Below, piece after piece: positions 1-7,784 of a stretch of 12,659 nucleotides of DNA (within the stretch, counting starts at the first letter, position 1; each line of letters opens with the position of its first letter). Origin of the DNA: an uncultured Verrucomicrobiota bacterium. Lineage in GTDB: Bacteria; Verrucomicrobiota; Verrucomicrobiia; Limisphaerales; JADLHS01. The stretch covers positions 1-12,659 of the forward strand of contig CALAYC010000282.1 of assembly GCA_937894935.1 (NCBI GenBank). Direction: 5' to 3'. The notes below the pieces were generated by a model that was given only the letters and a program-made list of their open reading frames with translations, had not been told where the DNA came from and ran no database searches. Both the position numbers and the translations under genes were made by a program.

Positions 1-98
1 ATGAACATGTGAAATTTCTTCCCATCACGAAGCGGGATTTCTACGTGCAAGAATCACCCATCTTGAATAGCTTTCGTTGAAACCAGTCATCCAATCCT

Positions 99-3000
99 GT
101 GAACAACCATTTTCCCCGCTCCGCCTTCGCGTTACTGACCAGTTGCCTTTTGTTTTCTCTGACCGTGTCGGCACAGCAACCCAAATTCTCGGGGCTTTTA
201 CCTGAAGAAGCCGCTAATGCCATCGTTCTGCCGCCCGGCTTCAAAGCCACGTTGTTCGCGGGCGAACCCGACGTGAAACAGCCCATCGCCTTCGCTATTG
301 ATGATCGCGGACGGCTTTGGGTCGCGGAAGCTTACACGTATCCGAATCGCGCGAAAGAAGGCGAAGGACGCGATCGCATTCTGGTGTTCGAAGACACCGA
401 CGGCGACGGCAAGTTCAACAAACGCACTGTTTTCAAAGAAGGATTAAATCTCGTCAGCGGCATTGAAGTCGGCTTTGGTGGCGTGTGGATTGGGGCGGCG
501 CCGTATCTCATGTTCATTCCCATCGCGGATGGCGATGAACCCAAACCCGCTGGCGAACCAAAGATTCTTCTCGATGGTTGGGGCTGGCAAGACACGCACG
601 AAACCTTGAACACCTTCAAGTGGGGACCGGACGGCTGGCTTTATGGCTGTCACGGCGTGTTCACCCATTCCAACGTTGGCAAACCCGGCGCAAAGGACAA
701 CGAACGCACGCGCATCAACGCCGGCATCTGGCGTTATCATCCCACGCGGCACGTGTTCGAAGTATTCGCCGAAGGCACGAGCAATCCGTGGGGCATTGAT
801 TTTGATGAACACGGTCAACTCATTGCCGAAGCGTGCGTGATTCCGCACCTCTTCCACATCATTCAAGGCGCGCGGTATCATCGGCAGGCCGGACAACATT
901 TCAATCCGCATATTTACGACGACATCAAAACCATTGCCGATCATCTCCACTGGGCCGGCAATCAATGGAATCAATCCGACATCTCGCGCAGCGCGGAACT
1001 CGGTGGTGGTCATGCGCATGTGGGTTTGATGATTTATCAAGGCGACAACTGGCCCGCCGAATATCGCGGCAAAGTTTTCATGAACAACATCCACGGCGCA
1101 TGCATCAACATGGACGTGCTGGAGCGCAAAGGCTCGGGTTTCGTCGGTCACCACGCGCCGAGTCCAATTCTGTTCAATGATGTCTGGTCGCAGATTGTGA
1201 ACTTTCAGGAAGGCCCGGACGGCGCGGTGTATTTCATTGATTGGTATGACAAGAACCAGTGCCACTCGAATGATGCCAATCAGCACGACCGCAGTAATGG
1301 ACGAATTTTCAAGATCAGCTACGGCCAGCCAAAAAAAATTCAGGCAAATCTGACCGCTAAATCAAACGAGGAATTGGTGGAACTGGCGCTCGCAAAGAAC
1401 GATTGGTTCGGTCGGCATGCGCGGCGGCTTATACAAGAACGGAGCGCCACAGATGTCTCCATCGGCAAACTTCTGAACACTCCACCCGCTGAACCATCTG
1501 GCTATGATCCTGACAAAAAACTGCGGTGGCTTTGGACTGCTCATGCCATTGGCAATCCAGGTCCTTCTACCTACGCTTTGACGCGCCAAAACGAGTTTGT
1601 TCGTGCTTGGGCAATTCAGCTTCTTTGTGAAGACAAGGAAGTTTCCCAAGATGCCCTTAAAGAGCTTGCCCGTCTCGCCCGTGAAGACAAATCGCCCGTC
1701 GTCCGACTTTATCTCGCTTCTGCGATGCAACGTTTGTCGGTGGAAAACCGCTGGGAAGTTCTCGAAGCTCTCTCGCAACGCGCTGAAGACGCCAACGACC
1801 ACAACATCCCGCTCATGGTTTGGTATGCTGCCGAGCCGCTGCCAACAGTGGACATGGAGCGTGCATTGAAACTTGCCGAGAACGCCAAGCTTCCGCGTTT
1901 GCTGAATTTCATGACGCGGCGCACCGCAGCGTTGAACACACCCGAAGCTTTTGCCGCCATCACGAAATCGTTACTTCGCTTGAGCAACGATCAGCAACGC
2001 CTCGACGCTTTAAACGGCTTGAGTGCGGCGTTGAAAGGACAGCGTCGCGTTGCCATGCCCGCCGATTGGCCTGCGGTGGAAACTGCTCTCGCTTCCAGTG
2101 CGAATCCGGAAATTCGCGCACAGATGCAGTCGCTCTCGCTCACGTTCGGTAGCGCCACCGCACTTGAATCGTTACGCAAAACGCTCATAGATAAAGCCAC
2201 CGATGTTGCGGCGCGTAAACTCGCATTCGACTCGCTGCTCTCCATCAAAGACGCCGAGTTGCCTCCCCTGCTCCGTCAGTTGTTGAATGACGCCGACCTA
2301 CGCGGCTCGGCCTTGCGCGGACTCGGTGCTTACGACGATCCGCAAACGCCTGATGCCATTCTGCCGCTTTACAGTTCGTTTTCCGCAGTCCACAAGCGCG
2401 ATGCTCGCAACACACTCGCCAGTCGTCCGACTTACGCGCGCCGTTTGCTCGCCGCGGTCGAAGCGAATCAGATTCCGAAGTTCGATTTAACTGCCGACCT
2501 CATCCAGCAACTTCGCAATCTCAAGAATCCCGAAGTGGATGCGTTGCTCGCAAAAGTCTGGGGCGCGACGCGTGAAAGTTCTGCGGATAAAAAGGCCGAG
2601 ATTGCGCGCGTGCGAAACATCTTTTTCGCGGGCGGTTCACAACCTGGCGACGCTCAACGCGGTCGCACGGTGTTCACCAAAGTTTGTCTGCCGTGCCACA
2701 CGCTTTTTGGCAGCGGTGGTCAGGTTGGCCCGGACCTGACCGGTTCGAATCGCGGCGACCTCGAATACATTCTCGAAAACATGGTGGACCCGAATGCCGT
2801 CATCCCGAATGATTATCTCAGTTGGAACATCGAAACGAAAGATGAACGCTCCATCACCGGTATCGTGAAGGAACAGACGGAGCACGCTGTCACCGTGATT
2901 ACTGCCAATGAAACGATCGTTATTCCGCGCAATGAAATTGCGTTTATGCAGCAAGGCAACCTTTCCATGATGCCGGAAGATTTGCTGAAGCCGCTGACCG

Positions 3001-3629
3001 ATCAGGAAATCCGCGACCTGATTATTTATCTGCGTCAACCGGTGCAAGTGCCGATGGTGGCCACACCCGATACCACCGGCCTGTTTTTCAACGGCAAAGA
3101 TCTGTCGAACTGGAACGGCAACCCGGCCGTCTGGCGTGTGGAAAACGGTGAGATTGTCGGCAGTACGAAAACCGGTCTGAAACAAAACGATTTTCTCAAG
3201 AGCGACTTCGTGTTGGACGACTTCCGCCTCGTGTTCAAAGTGAAGCTCACGCCGAACAATGAAAACAGCGGCGTGCAATTCCGCAGTGAACCGTTCGAGG
3301 GGCATGAAATGCGCGGACCGCAGGCAGACATCGGCGCGGGCTGGTGGGGCAAACTGTACGAAGAAAACGGTCGCAGCCTGCTTTGGGACAAACCCGGTGA
3401 TGCGCACGTCAAAGTCAATGATTGGAATACGTACGAAATCCTCGCCGTCGGTGGAAAAATTCGCACCGCAATCAACGGTCAACTCTGCGTCGATCTTGAT
3501 GATCCAAAAGTTTCACGACGCGGCGTAGTCGGATTACAGGTTCATTCCGGCGGACCGATGGAAGTGCGATTCAAGGATTTTGAGCTGGAGTTGAATCCCA
3601 AGTTTGAATTAAAGACGGTGAAAGAATAA
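99..3629 (+). CDS. Secreted PVC-type heme-binding protein: dehydrogenase-like propeller + HEAT-like repeats + cytochrome c + DUF1080
   Basis: The 1176-residue protein starts at GTG 99, the first start codon after an in-frame stop at 78-80; no clear Shine-Dalgarno is visible. Residues 1-25 form a Sec signal peptide with likely cleavage after VSA; LTSC at 13-16 is a weaker lipobox-like alternative. Residues about 30-420 match the putative membrane-bound dehydrogenase domain of Pirellula/Verrucomicrobium proteins (TIGR02604-like), a beta-propeller resembling PQQ sugar dehydrogenases, with H167 before a WGPDGWLYG strand and a SNPWGIDFD motif. Residues about 430-850 are alpha-helical HEAT-like repeats. 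A c-type heme site CLPCH lies at 863-867, with M957/M958 as candidate distal ligands in the TIGR02603-like domain. Residues about 992-1170 are DUF1080 (3-keto-disaccharide hydrolase family), beginning FFNGKDLSNW. Inferred role: extracytoplasmic sugar or glycoside oxidation coupled to keto-glycoside cleavage. Domain calls are firm; the reaction is unproven. The gene lies 125 bp upstream of a rhamnosidase on the same strand. Confidence 0.93.
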   Translation: MNNHFPRSAFALLTSCLLFSLTVSAQQPKFSGLLPEEAANAIVLPPGFKATLFAGEPDVKQPIAFAIDDRGRLWVAEAYTYPNRAKEGEGRDRILVFEDTDGDGKFNKRTVFKEGLNLVSGIEVGFGGVWIGAAPYLMFIPIADGDEPKPAGEPKILLDGWGWQDTHETLNTFKWGPDGWLYGCHGVFTHSNVGKPGAKDNERTRINAGIWRYHPTRHVFEVFAEGTSNPWGIDFDEHGQLIAEACVIPHLFHIIQGARYHRQAGQHFNPHIYDDIKTIADHLHWAGNQWNQSDISRSAELGGGHAHVGLMIYQGDNWPAEYRGKVFMNNIHGACINMDVLERKGSGFVGHHAPSPILFNDVWSQIVNFQEGPDGAVYFIDWYDKNQCHSNDANQHDRSNGRIFKISYGQPKKIQANLTAKSNEELVELALAKNDWFGRHARRLIQERSATDVSIGKLLNTPPAEPSGYDPDKKLRWLWTAHAIGNPGPSTYALTRQNEFVRAWAIQLLCEDKEVSQDALKELARLAREDKSPVVRLYLASAMQRLSVENRWEVLEALSQRAEDANDHNIPLMVWYAAEPLPTVDMERALKLAENAKLPRLLNFMTRRTAALNTPEAFAAITKSLLRLSNDQQRLDALNGLSAALKGQRRVAMPADWPAVETALASSANPEIRAQMQSLSLTFGSATALESLRKTLIDKATDVAARKLAFDSLLSIKDAELPPLLRQLLNDADLRGSALRGLGAYDDPQTPDAILPLYSSFSAVHKRDARNTLASRPTYARRLLAAVEANQIPKFDLTADLIQQLRNLKNPEVDALLAKVWGATRESSADKKAEIARVRNIFFAGGSQPGDAQRGRTVFTKVCLPCHTLFGSGGQVGPDLTGSNRGDLEYILENMVDPNAVIPNDYLSWNIETKDERSITGIVKEQTEHAVTVITANETIVIPRNEIAFMQQGNLSMMPEDLLKPLTDQEIRDLIIYLRQPVQVPMVATPDTTGLFFNGKDLSNWNGNPAVWRVENGEIVGSTKTGLKQNDFLKSDFVLDDFRLVFKVKLTPNNENSGVQFRSEPFEGHEMRGPQADIGAGWWGKLYEENGRSLLWDKPGDAHVKVNDWNTYEILAVGGKIRTAINGQLCVDLDDPKVSRRGVVGLQVHSGGPMEVRFKDFELELNPKFELKTVKE

Positions 3630-3650
3630 GAGGCTGAGCATCCAAATTTC

Positions 3651-3670
3651 GGGCGGGCTGACTCCCGCTC
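3651..3670 (+). repeat. GC-rich inverted repeat between genes 1 and 2
   Basis: GGGCGGG at 3651-3657 pairs with CCCGCTC at 3664-3670 (one G-T wobble) around a 6-base loop. It lies 22 bases after the stop of the heme-protein gene. No T tract follows, so it is not a standard intrinsic terminator. A second GC-rich self-complementary octamer, GCCCGGGC, sits just downstream. It could be an mRNA-stabilising or attenuating stem, or part of a dispersed intergenic repeat; the sequence alone does not decide. Confidence 0.4.
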
Positions 3671-3746
3671 CCTGCCCGGGCGGAGAAAGATCGAAATTGG
3701 AAAACAAGCCACGATCAACCGATGCCGCGCATTGCGGCGTCACTTC

Positions 3747-3750
3747 AGGT
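3747..3750 (+). promoter_or_regulatory. Weak Shine-Dalgarno that favours the ATG at 3755
   Basis: AGGT lies about five bases before ATG 3755. The upstream in-frame ATG at 3722 has nothing similar in front of it. Together with the signal peptide that begins at 3755, this favours the shorter rhamnosidase start. It is the only recognisable ribosome site among the four starts visible in the window. Confidence 0.4.
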
Positions 3751-3754
3751 TGAA

Positions 3755-6562
3755 ATGAACACCATCAGCAAGATCATAATTCGCAGCATCGGCACTGGCC
3801 TGGTTTGGGGCATGTTGCTCACCGTTGGCGCGGCGATGGAATTGCGACCGGTTGGATTGCGCACCGAGAATCGCGAGAACCCGCTGGGCGTGGATAAAGT
3901 TCCCCCACGCCTGAGCTGGCGACTCGAATCCACCAAACGCGATGACGCCCAGAGTGCCTATCAAATCTTCGCTGCCACGGCCCCGGAACGATTGACAGAA
4001 ACCGATGCGGACTTGTGGAACTCCGGCAAAATCACCTCGGCTGAAAGCATCCAGATTCCCTACGCGGGCCGACCGCTCGCGTCCGAACAACGTGTCTTTT
4101 GGAAGGTGCGGGTGTGGGATCGAACGGGACAGAAGTTCCGCGACTCCGCGCCCGCATGGTTTGAAACCGCATTATTATCTCAAACGAACTGGCAGGCGAC
4201 GTGGATCACCCGCCCCCTCCCTCCGGAACCGAAAACCGATTTTTATCAGGACGATCCGTCGCCGTTGTTTCGAAAAACGTTCACCGTGCCGACGAATAAA
4301 AAGATTCAGCGGGCCCGCGTTCACGTCAGCGGTCTGGGTTATTACGAATTATCGCTGAACGGAGAACGCGTCGGCGATCACCAGCTCGATCCGGGCTGGA
4401 CCAGCTATGCCCATCGCGTGCTGTATTCGACTTATGACGTGACGGCCCAACTTCGGCCCGGTCGCAACGCCTTGGGGTTGCAACTGGGGAACGGCTGGTT
4501 TAATCCGCTGCCGCTCCGGCTCTGGGGCTGGTTGAATTTGCGCGAACATCTGACCATTGGAGCGCCGCGCGCGATTCTGCAACTGCGCATTGACTACACC
4601 GACGGCACAACGCAAACAGTCGTCACCGACGAGACCTGGAAGGTGGGCGCCGGACCGGTGCTGCGAAACAATGTTTACCTCGGCGAAGTCTATGATGCCC
4701 GCCGCGAAATCGCCGGTTGGGATACCCCGGATTTCGATGACGCCGGCTGGCCCACCGCCGTTCGCGCGACCGAACCCCGGTTGGGCCCACTGCGCGTTCA
4801 AAGCGCGCCGCCCATTCGGATCACGCACACCCTGCGGCCCATTTTGCTCACCGAGCCCCGGCCCGGGGTTTACATTTTTGATTTCGGTCAGAACTTCGCG
4901 GGCTGGGTGCGCCTGCGGGTGCAAGGTCCGGCCGGAACGCGCGTGACCATGCGTTTCGGCGAACTGCTTTATCCGGACGGCACCCTCAACGGCATGACCG
5001 CCGTGTGCGGCCAAATCAAGCGCGGAGGCAAGGATTATCGTTACAACGGCAAGGGCGAGCCGCAAACCGCGTTTCAGCAAGATGAATACATTCTGAAAGG
5101 CGATGGCCTCGAAACCTATACGCCGCGCTTTACGTTTCACGGGTTTCGTTACGTGGAAGTTACCGGGTTTCCGGGCCGGCCAGATGAGCGGACGCTGGAG
5201 GGATTGCGGTTGAATTCCGCCGTGCCGGTGGCGGGAGCATTTGAATGTTCCAATGAATTGTTCAATCGCATCCAACGCATGGTGCTGTGGACCAAGTTGA
5301 GCAATCTCTTCAGCGTGCAATCCGATTGTCCGCATCGCGAAAAGTTTGGTTATGGCGGCGACATTGCGGCGGCGAGCGAAATGGGAATGTTGAATTTCGA
5401 CCTGGCCAACTTTTACGCCAAAGCAGTGGAAGACCTTAGGGACGCAGCTCGCGCTAATGGCGGTTTTACCGAAACCGCGCCGTTTGTCGGCATTGCGGAC
5501 GAAAGTTTGGGCGACCAATCCGGACCCATCGGCTGGGGCACAGCGCAACCATTGTTGCTCTGGCAACTGTATCAATACTACGGCGATCGTCAGCTCATGG
5601 CGGAACACTACGAAGCGACGCAAAAGTGGATTGCCCTCCTGCGGACGCGCGAACAGGACGGCATTCTCAACAACGGCATCGGCGATCACGAAAGTCTCGT
5701 CCCCAAGCCGCGCGCCCTGACGGGCACAGCCTTTTATTATTACAACCTGCAATTGTTCACGCAGATCGCCCGGGCCTTGGGCCGCACCGCCGACGCCGAG
5801 CTTGCTGAACAGGATGCGGCGCGCGTGCGGCTGGCGTTCAACAAAAAATTTCTGCGCCCCGGCACGGGGCGATTCGATTCCGGCACGCAGGCCGCGCAGG
5901 CATTTGCCCTGTTCTTCGGTTTAGTGCCGACGGAAGAAGTCGCCGGCGCGTTAACGGTGTTGACCAATGACATCGCGGCGCGCGACACGCATTTGAGCAC
6001 CGGGATTTTTGGCACGAAATATCTCCTGCACACCCTCGCCGAACATGGACGCGCGGATCTCGCCTACGCGCTGGTCAATCAACGCACCTTTCCCGGCTGG
6101 GGTTACATGCTGGAACGCGGCGCCACGACGCTATGGGAACATTGGGTGTTTAGCGACAATACCTACTCGCACAACCATCCGATGTTCGGTTCGGTGAGTG
6201 AATGGTTTTACAAAGTCATCGGTGGCATTGCGCCTGCCCCCGACGCCGTCGGCTTCAATCGGATCCTCATTCGTCCGCAACCCGTGGGGGACTTGACCTG
6301 GGCCAATACCCATTATGATTCCGTGCGCGGTCGCATCGCCACCGCCTGGCGCAAAAGCGATACGCAATTCGATCTCGACGTGACGATTCCCGTGGGCAGC
6401 ACCGCTCGCGTGTTTCTGCCCGTCCGTAATCCCGCGCAACTTCAAGAATCCCACCAGCCCATTGAACGCGCCCCGGGCGTTCGCCTCATCCGGTTTTCCG
6501 CCGGGCAAGCGGAGCTCGAAATCGGCTCCGGTTCCTATCGCTTTACCTCCATGTTGAAATAA
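3755..6562 (+). CDS. Secreted alpha-L-rhamnosidase, glycoside hydrolase family 78
   Basis: This 935-residue enzyme hydrolyses terminal alpha-L-rhamnose from glycosides or polysaccharides by an inverting mechanism (family knowledge). ATG 3755 is chosen because a weak AGGT precedes it and it opens a clean signal peptide (KIIIRS, then a hydrophobic stretch ending about GAA); an in-frame ATG at 3722 would add 11 residues. Domain order: N-terminal fibronectin-like module (about 30-135), beta-sandwich Bac_rhamnosid_N with GYYELSLNGERVGD (about 140-330), a rhamnosidase/CBM67-like sandwich with DFGQNFAGWVRL (about 350-470), the (alpha/alpha)6 catalytic barrel (about 480-840), and a C-terminal beta domain. 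Acidic residues D524, E529 and D536 in DCPHREKFGYGGD have the same +5/+12 spacing as Bacillus RhaB D567/E572/D579, and E795 in TTLWEHW matches E841. The enzyme looks complete and active. No rhamnose uptake or catabolic genes are in the window, so the product probably leaves this locus. It may be cotranscribed with the upstream heme protein. Confidence 0.94.
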   Translation: MNTISKIIIRSIGTGLVWGMLLTVGAAMELRPVGLRTENRENPLGVDKVPPRLSWRLESTKRDDAQSAYQIFAATAPERLTETDADLWNSGKITSAESIQIPYAGRPLASEQRVFWKVRVWDRTGQKFRDSAPAWFETALLSQTNWQATWITRPLPPEPKTDFYQDDPSPLFRKTFTVPTNKKIQRARVHVSGLGYYELSLNGERVGDHQLDPGWTSYAHRVLYSTYDVTAQLRPGRNALGLQLGNGWFNPLPLRLWGWLNLREHLTIGAPRAILQLRIDYTDGTTQTVVTDETWKVGAGPVLRNNVYLGEVYDARREIAGWDTPDFDDAGWPTAVRATEPRLGPLRVQSAPPIRITHTLRPILLTEPRPGVYIFDFGQNFAGWVRLRVQGPAGTRVTMRFGELLYPDGTLNGMTAVCGQIKRGGKDYRYNGKGEPQTAFQQDEYILKGDGLETYTPRFTFHGFRYVEVTGFPGRPDERTLEGLRLNSAVPVAGAFECSNELFNRIQRMVLWTKLSNLFSVQSDCPHREKFGYGGDIAAASEMGMLNFDLANFYAKAVEDLRDAARANGGFTETAPFVGIADESLGDQSGPIGWGTAQPLLLWQLYQYYGDRQLMAEHYEATQKWIALLRTREQDGILNNGIGDHESLVPKPRALTGTAFYYYNLQLFTQIARALGRTADAELAEQDAARVRLAFNKKFLRPGTGRFDSGTQAAQAFALFFGLVPTEEVAGALTVLTNDIAARDTHLSTGIFGTKYLLHTLAEHGRADLAYALVNQRTFPGWGYMLERGATTLWEHWVFSDNTYSHNHPMFGSVSEWFYKVIGGIAPAPDAVGFNRILIRPQPVGDLTWANTHYDSVRGRIATAWRKSDTQFDLDVTIPVGSTARVFLPVRNPAQLQESHQPIERAPGVRLIRFSAGQAELEIGSGSYRFTSMLK

Positions 6563-6626
6563 CGACGAATCACTCAATCGAACAATCAACACAACCGCAG
6601 ACCAATTCGCCGCTTGGCTCTGCTTT

Positions 6627-6650
6627 CGCGCCGGGCTAACGACCTGCGCG
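6627..6650 (+). terminator. Possible weak terminator or stem after the rhamnosidase gene
   Basis: CGCGC (6627-6631) pairs with GCGCG (6646-6650). Inside it, after one C/T mismatch, GG (6633-6634) pairs with CC (6643-6644) around an 8-base loop. It begins 65 bases after the rhamnosidase stop. The downstream stretch is only mildly T-rich (CTTGTTCTTCACTTC), so termination would be inefficient. It lies just upstream of a candidate promoter for the next gene, which fits a transcription-unit boundary. Confidence 0.3.
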
Positions 6651-6671
6651 GTAAACTTGTTCTTCACTTCA

Positions 6672-6701
6672 TTGAGAAGAGCGCCAACAGTCATTAATAA
6701 T
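6672..6701 (+). promoter_or_regulatory. Candidate housekeeping promoter for the thioredoxin gene
   Basis: TTGAGA (6672-6677, 5/6 to TTGACA) and AATAAT (6696-6701, 5/6 to TATAAT) are separated by 18 bases in an AT-rich patch. The predicted start of transcription near 6708 would give a leader of about 60 bases before ATG 6771. The pattern is seen directly; promoter use is inferred. Confidence 0.4.
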
Positions 6702-6770
6702 TGCCTTGCGAGGATTCCAAAAGAATGCTTGCTTGGAAACGCACCGGTTAACATTCAACACGTCACCACA

Positions 6771-7592
6771 ATGAAAATGAAAACCATCGCCTCTCTGCTC
6801 GCGGCGCTCCTGGCGTTCTCAGCCCAACCGTCGTTCAGTCAGGAAACTAAAGAAACCAGCTCGGTAACAACCGAACTCCGCGAACTGGTCGCCAAAGTCC
6901 AAACCAAATTGCGAGCCGGCGATAATACCGAAGAAAAACTCACCGCGGAACTCAAGGAATTCGACGACATCCTTGCGCGCCATAAAAATGAGAAGACCGA
7001 TGAAGTTGCCCAGGTGTTACTGATGAAGGCGGCACTTTACTCGCAGGTGTTCGAAAACGAAGCCAAAGGAAAGGAATTGTTCGAGCAGTTGAAGCGCGAT
7101 TTCCCGAACTCGAAACAGGTGGCGATGTTGAAGAAGCAGGAGGAATCGGAAAAATTGCGTGCAAGTCTGGCGAAAGGCGCAGCGTTTCCGGATTTCGACG
7201 TCAAAGACACCGAAGGCAATCCGCTCTCACTCGCCAAATACAAAGGCAAGGTGGTGTTGATTGATTTCTGGGCAACGTGGTGCGGACCGTGCGTGGCAGA
7301 ATTGCCTCACGTGCTCGAAGCCTACGAGAAACATCACAAGAACGGATTCGAAATCATCGGCATCAGCCTGGACAGCAGCAAAACCAAGCTCGACACCTTT
7401 GTGAAGGATAAGAAGATGACCTGGCCGCAATACTTCGACGGCAAAGGCTGGGAAAACGAACTCGCTCAGAAATACGGCATCAACAGCATTCCGGCGACTT
7501 ACCTGATTGATCGCGAAGGCAAAATCATCGCCACCGACCTGCGTGGCGACGCTCTCGAAAAAGCCGTCGCTGAGGCATTGGCGAAGAAGTAA
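6771..7592 (+). CDS. Secreted TlpA-like thioredoxin-fold protein with N-terminal helical domain
   Basis: The 273-residue protein starts at ATG 6771, where MKMKT begins a clear signal peptide cleaved near SFS (residue 23). The reading frame stays open upstream to 6657, but the extra 38 residues do not resemble a signal or domain. Residues about 25-134 are charged and helical, TPR-like or coiled-coil-like. Residues about 135-273 form an AhpC/TSA-Redoxin (TlpA/ResA-like) thioredoxin fold: FPDFDVKD, VVLIDFWATWCGPC with active cysteines C171 and C174, and the cis-proline P241 in NSIPATYLID. The intact CxxC and cis-Pro indicate thiol-disulfide exchange outside the cytoplasm. The usual TlpA relatives reduce apocytochromes or other secreted thiols. 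The nearby cytochrome c domain protein makes that attractive, but no ccm genes are seen. No Shine-Dalgarno is visible. The gene probably has its own promoter (6672-6701) and ends at a strong terminator, so it may be monocistronic. Confidence 0.92.
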   Translation: MKMKTIASLLAALLAFSAQPSFSQETKETSSVTTELRELVAKVQTKLRAGDNTEEKLTAELKEFDDILARHKNEKTDEVAQVLLMKAALYSQVFENEAKGKELFEQLKRDFPNSKQVAMLKKQEESEKLRASLAKGAAFPDFDVKDTEGNPLSLAKYKGKVVLIDFWATWCGPCVAELPHVLEAYEKHHKNGFEIIGISLDSSKTKLDTFVKDKKMTWPQYFDGKGWENELAQKYGINSIPATYLIDREGKIIATDLRGDALEKAVAEALAKK

Positions 7593-7642
7593 TCTTCGCG
7601 CCCCTGCCCGCTTCGGAAAGAAGCCAAAATTCAGTCACAGAC

Positions 7643-7682
7643 GCCTCACCAGATCGACGAGATTTGGTGAGGCTTTGCTTTC
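7643..7682 (+). terminator. Strong rho-independent terminator of the thioredoxin gene
   Basis: GCCTCACCAGATC (7643-7655) pairs with GATTTGGTGAGGC (7661-7673), giving 13 pairs with a single G-T wobble, around a 5-base GACGA loop. TTTGCTTT follows immediately. It begins 51 bases after the thioredoxin stop and is the clearest intrinsic terminator in the window. The opposite strand has no T tract on the other side, so it is one-directional. Confidence 0.88.
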
Positions 7683-7691
7683 TATCCAACT

Positions 7692-7709
7692 CCAATTTAT
7701 AGAAATTGG
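7692..7709. repeat. Perfect 7-bp AT-rich inverted repeat
   Basis: CCAATTT (7692-7698) and AAATTGG (7703-7709) are perfect inverted copies around ATAG. The symmetry would suit a dimeric regulator site or a small stem. It lies 10 bases beyond the terminator tail and about 250 bases upstream of the MFS start, which is far for a classical operator. Confidence 0.4.
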
Positions 7710-7760
7710 CACTTACGCTTCCGAGAAATTACAACACCATGTTACCGAGGATTAAACTCA

Positions 7761-7784
7761 GCGTCTCTGCGCCTCTGCGGTTCA
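7761..7784. repeat. Octamer-periodic intergenic repeat (GCGTCTCT type)
   Basis: Three consecutive 8-base units begin with GCG: GCGTCTCT, GCGCCTCT and the diverged GCGGTTCA. The reverse strand reads as a GCAGAGGCGCAGAGACGC-like run. From memory, similar CTCTGCG-type intergenic runs recur in environmental bacterial genomes including Verrucomicrobiota and Planctomycetota. In this window only one copy is seen, so its dispersed nature is inferred. Confidence 0.45.

Noticed and set aside
3..80. Short frame open to the left edge, ending at the stop 78-80, possibly the tail of an upstream gene
   Set aside because: Only about 25 codons are visible with no recognisable motif; a coding role cannot be supported.
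444..1286. Antisense open frame of 280 codons opposite the propeller part of gene 1
   Set aside because: The plus-strand propeller is strongly conserved and the antisense product has no recognisable motif.
2637..3482. Antisense open frame of 281 codons opposite the cytochrome/DUF1080 part of gene 1
   Set aside because: Fully explained as a shadow of a well-supported coding frame; its His/Phe/Val-rich product resembles no family I know.
3722..3754. Upstream ATG start for the rhamnosidase
   Set aside because: It lacks a ribosome site and would add an 11-residue acid-containing extension before an otherwise clean signal peptide; it remains a possible alternative.
4349..5752. Long antisense open frame of 467 codons inside the rhamnosidase gene
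   Set aside because: It lies wholly opposite a conserved GH78 gene, has no family resemblance or signal, and is what GC-biased codon use produces on the opposite strand.
6657..6770. Extended start for the thioredoxin-like protein
   Set aside because: The extension precedes a normal signal peptide, and the candidate promoter -10 lies inside it, so the start at 6771 fits better.
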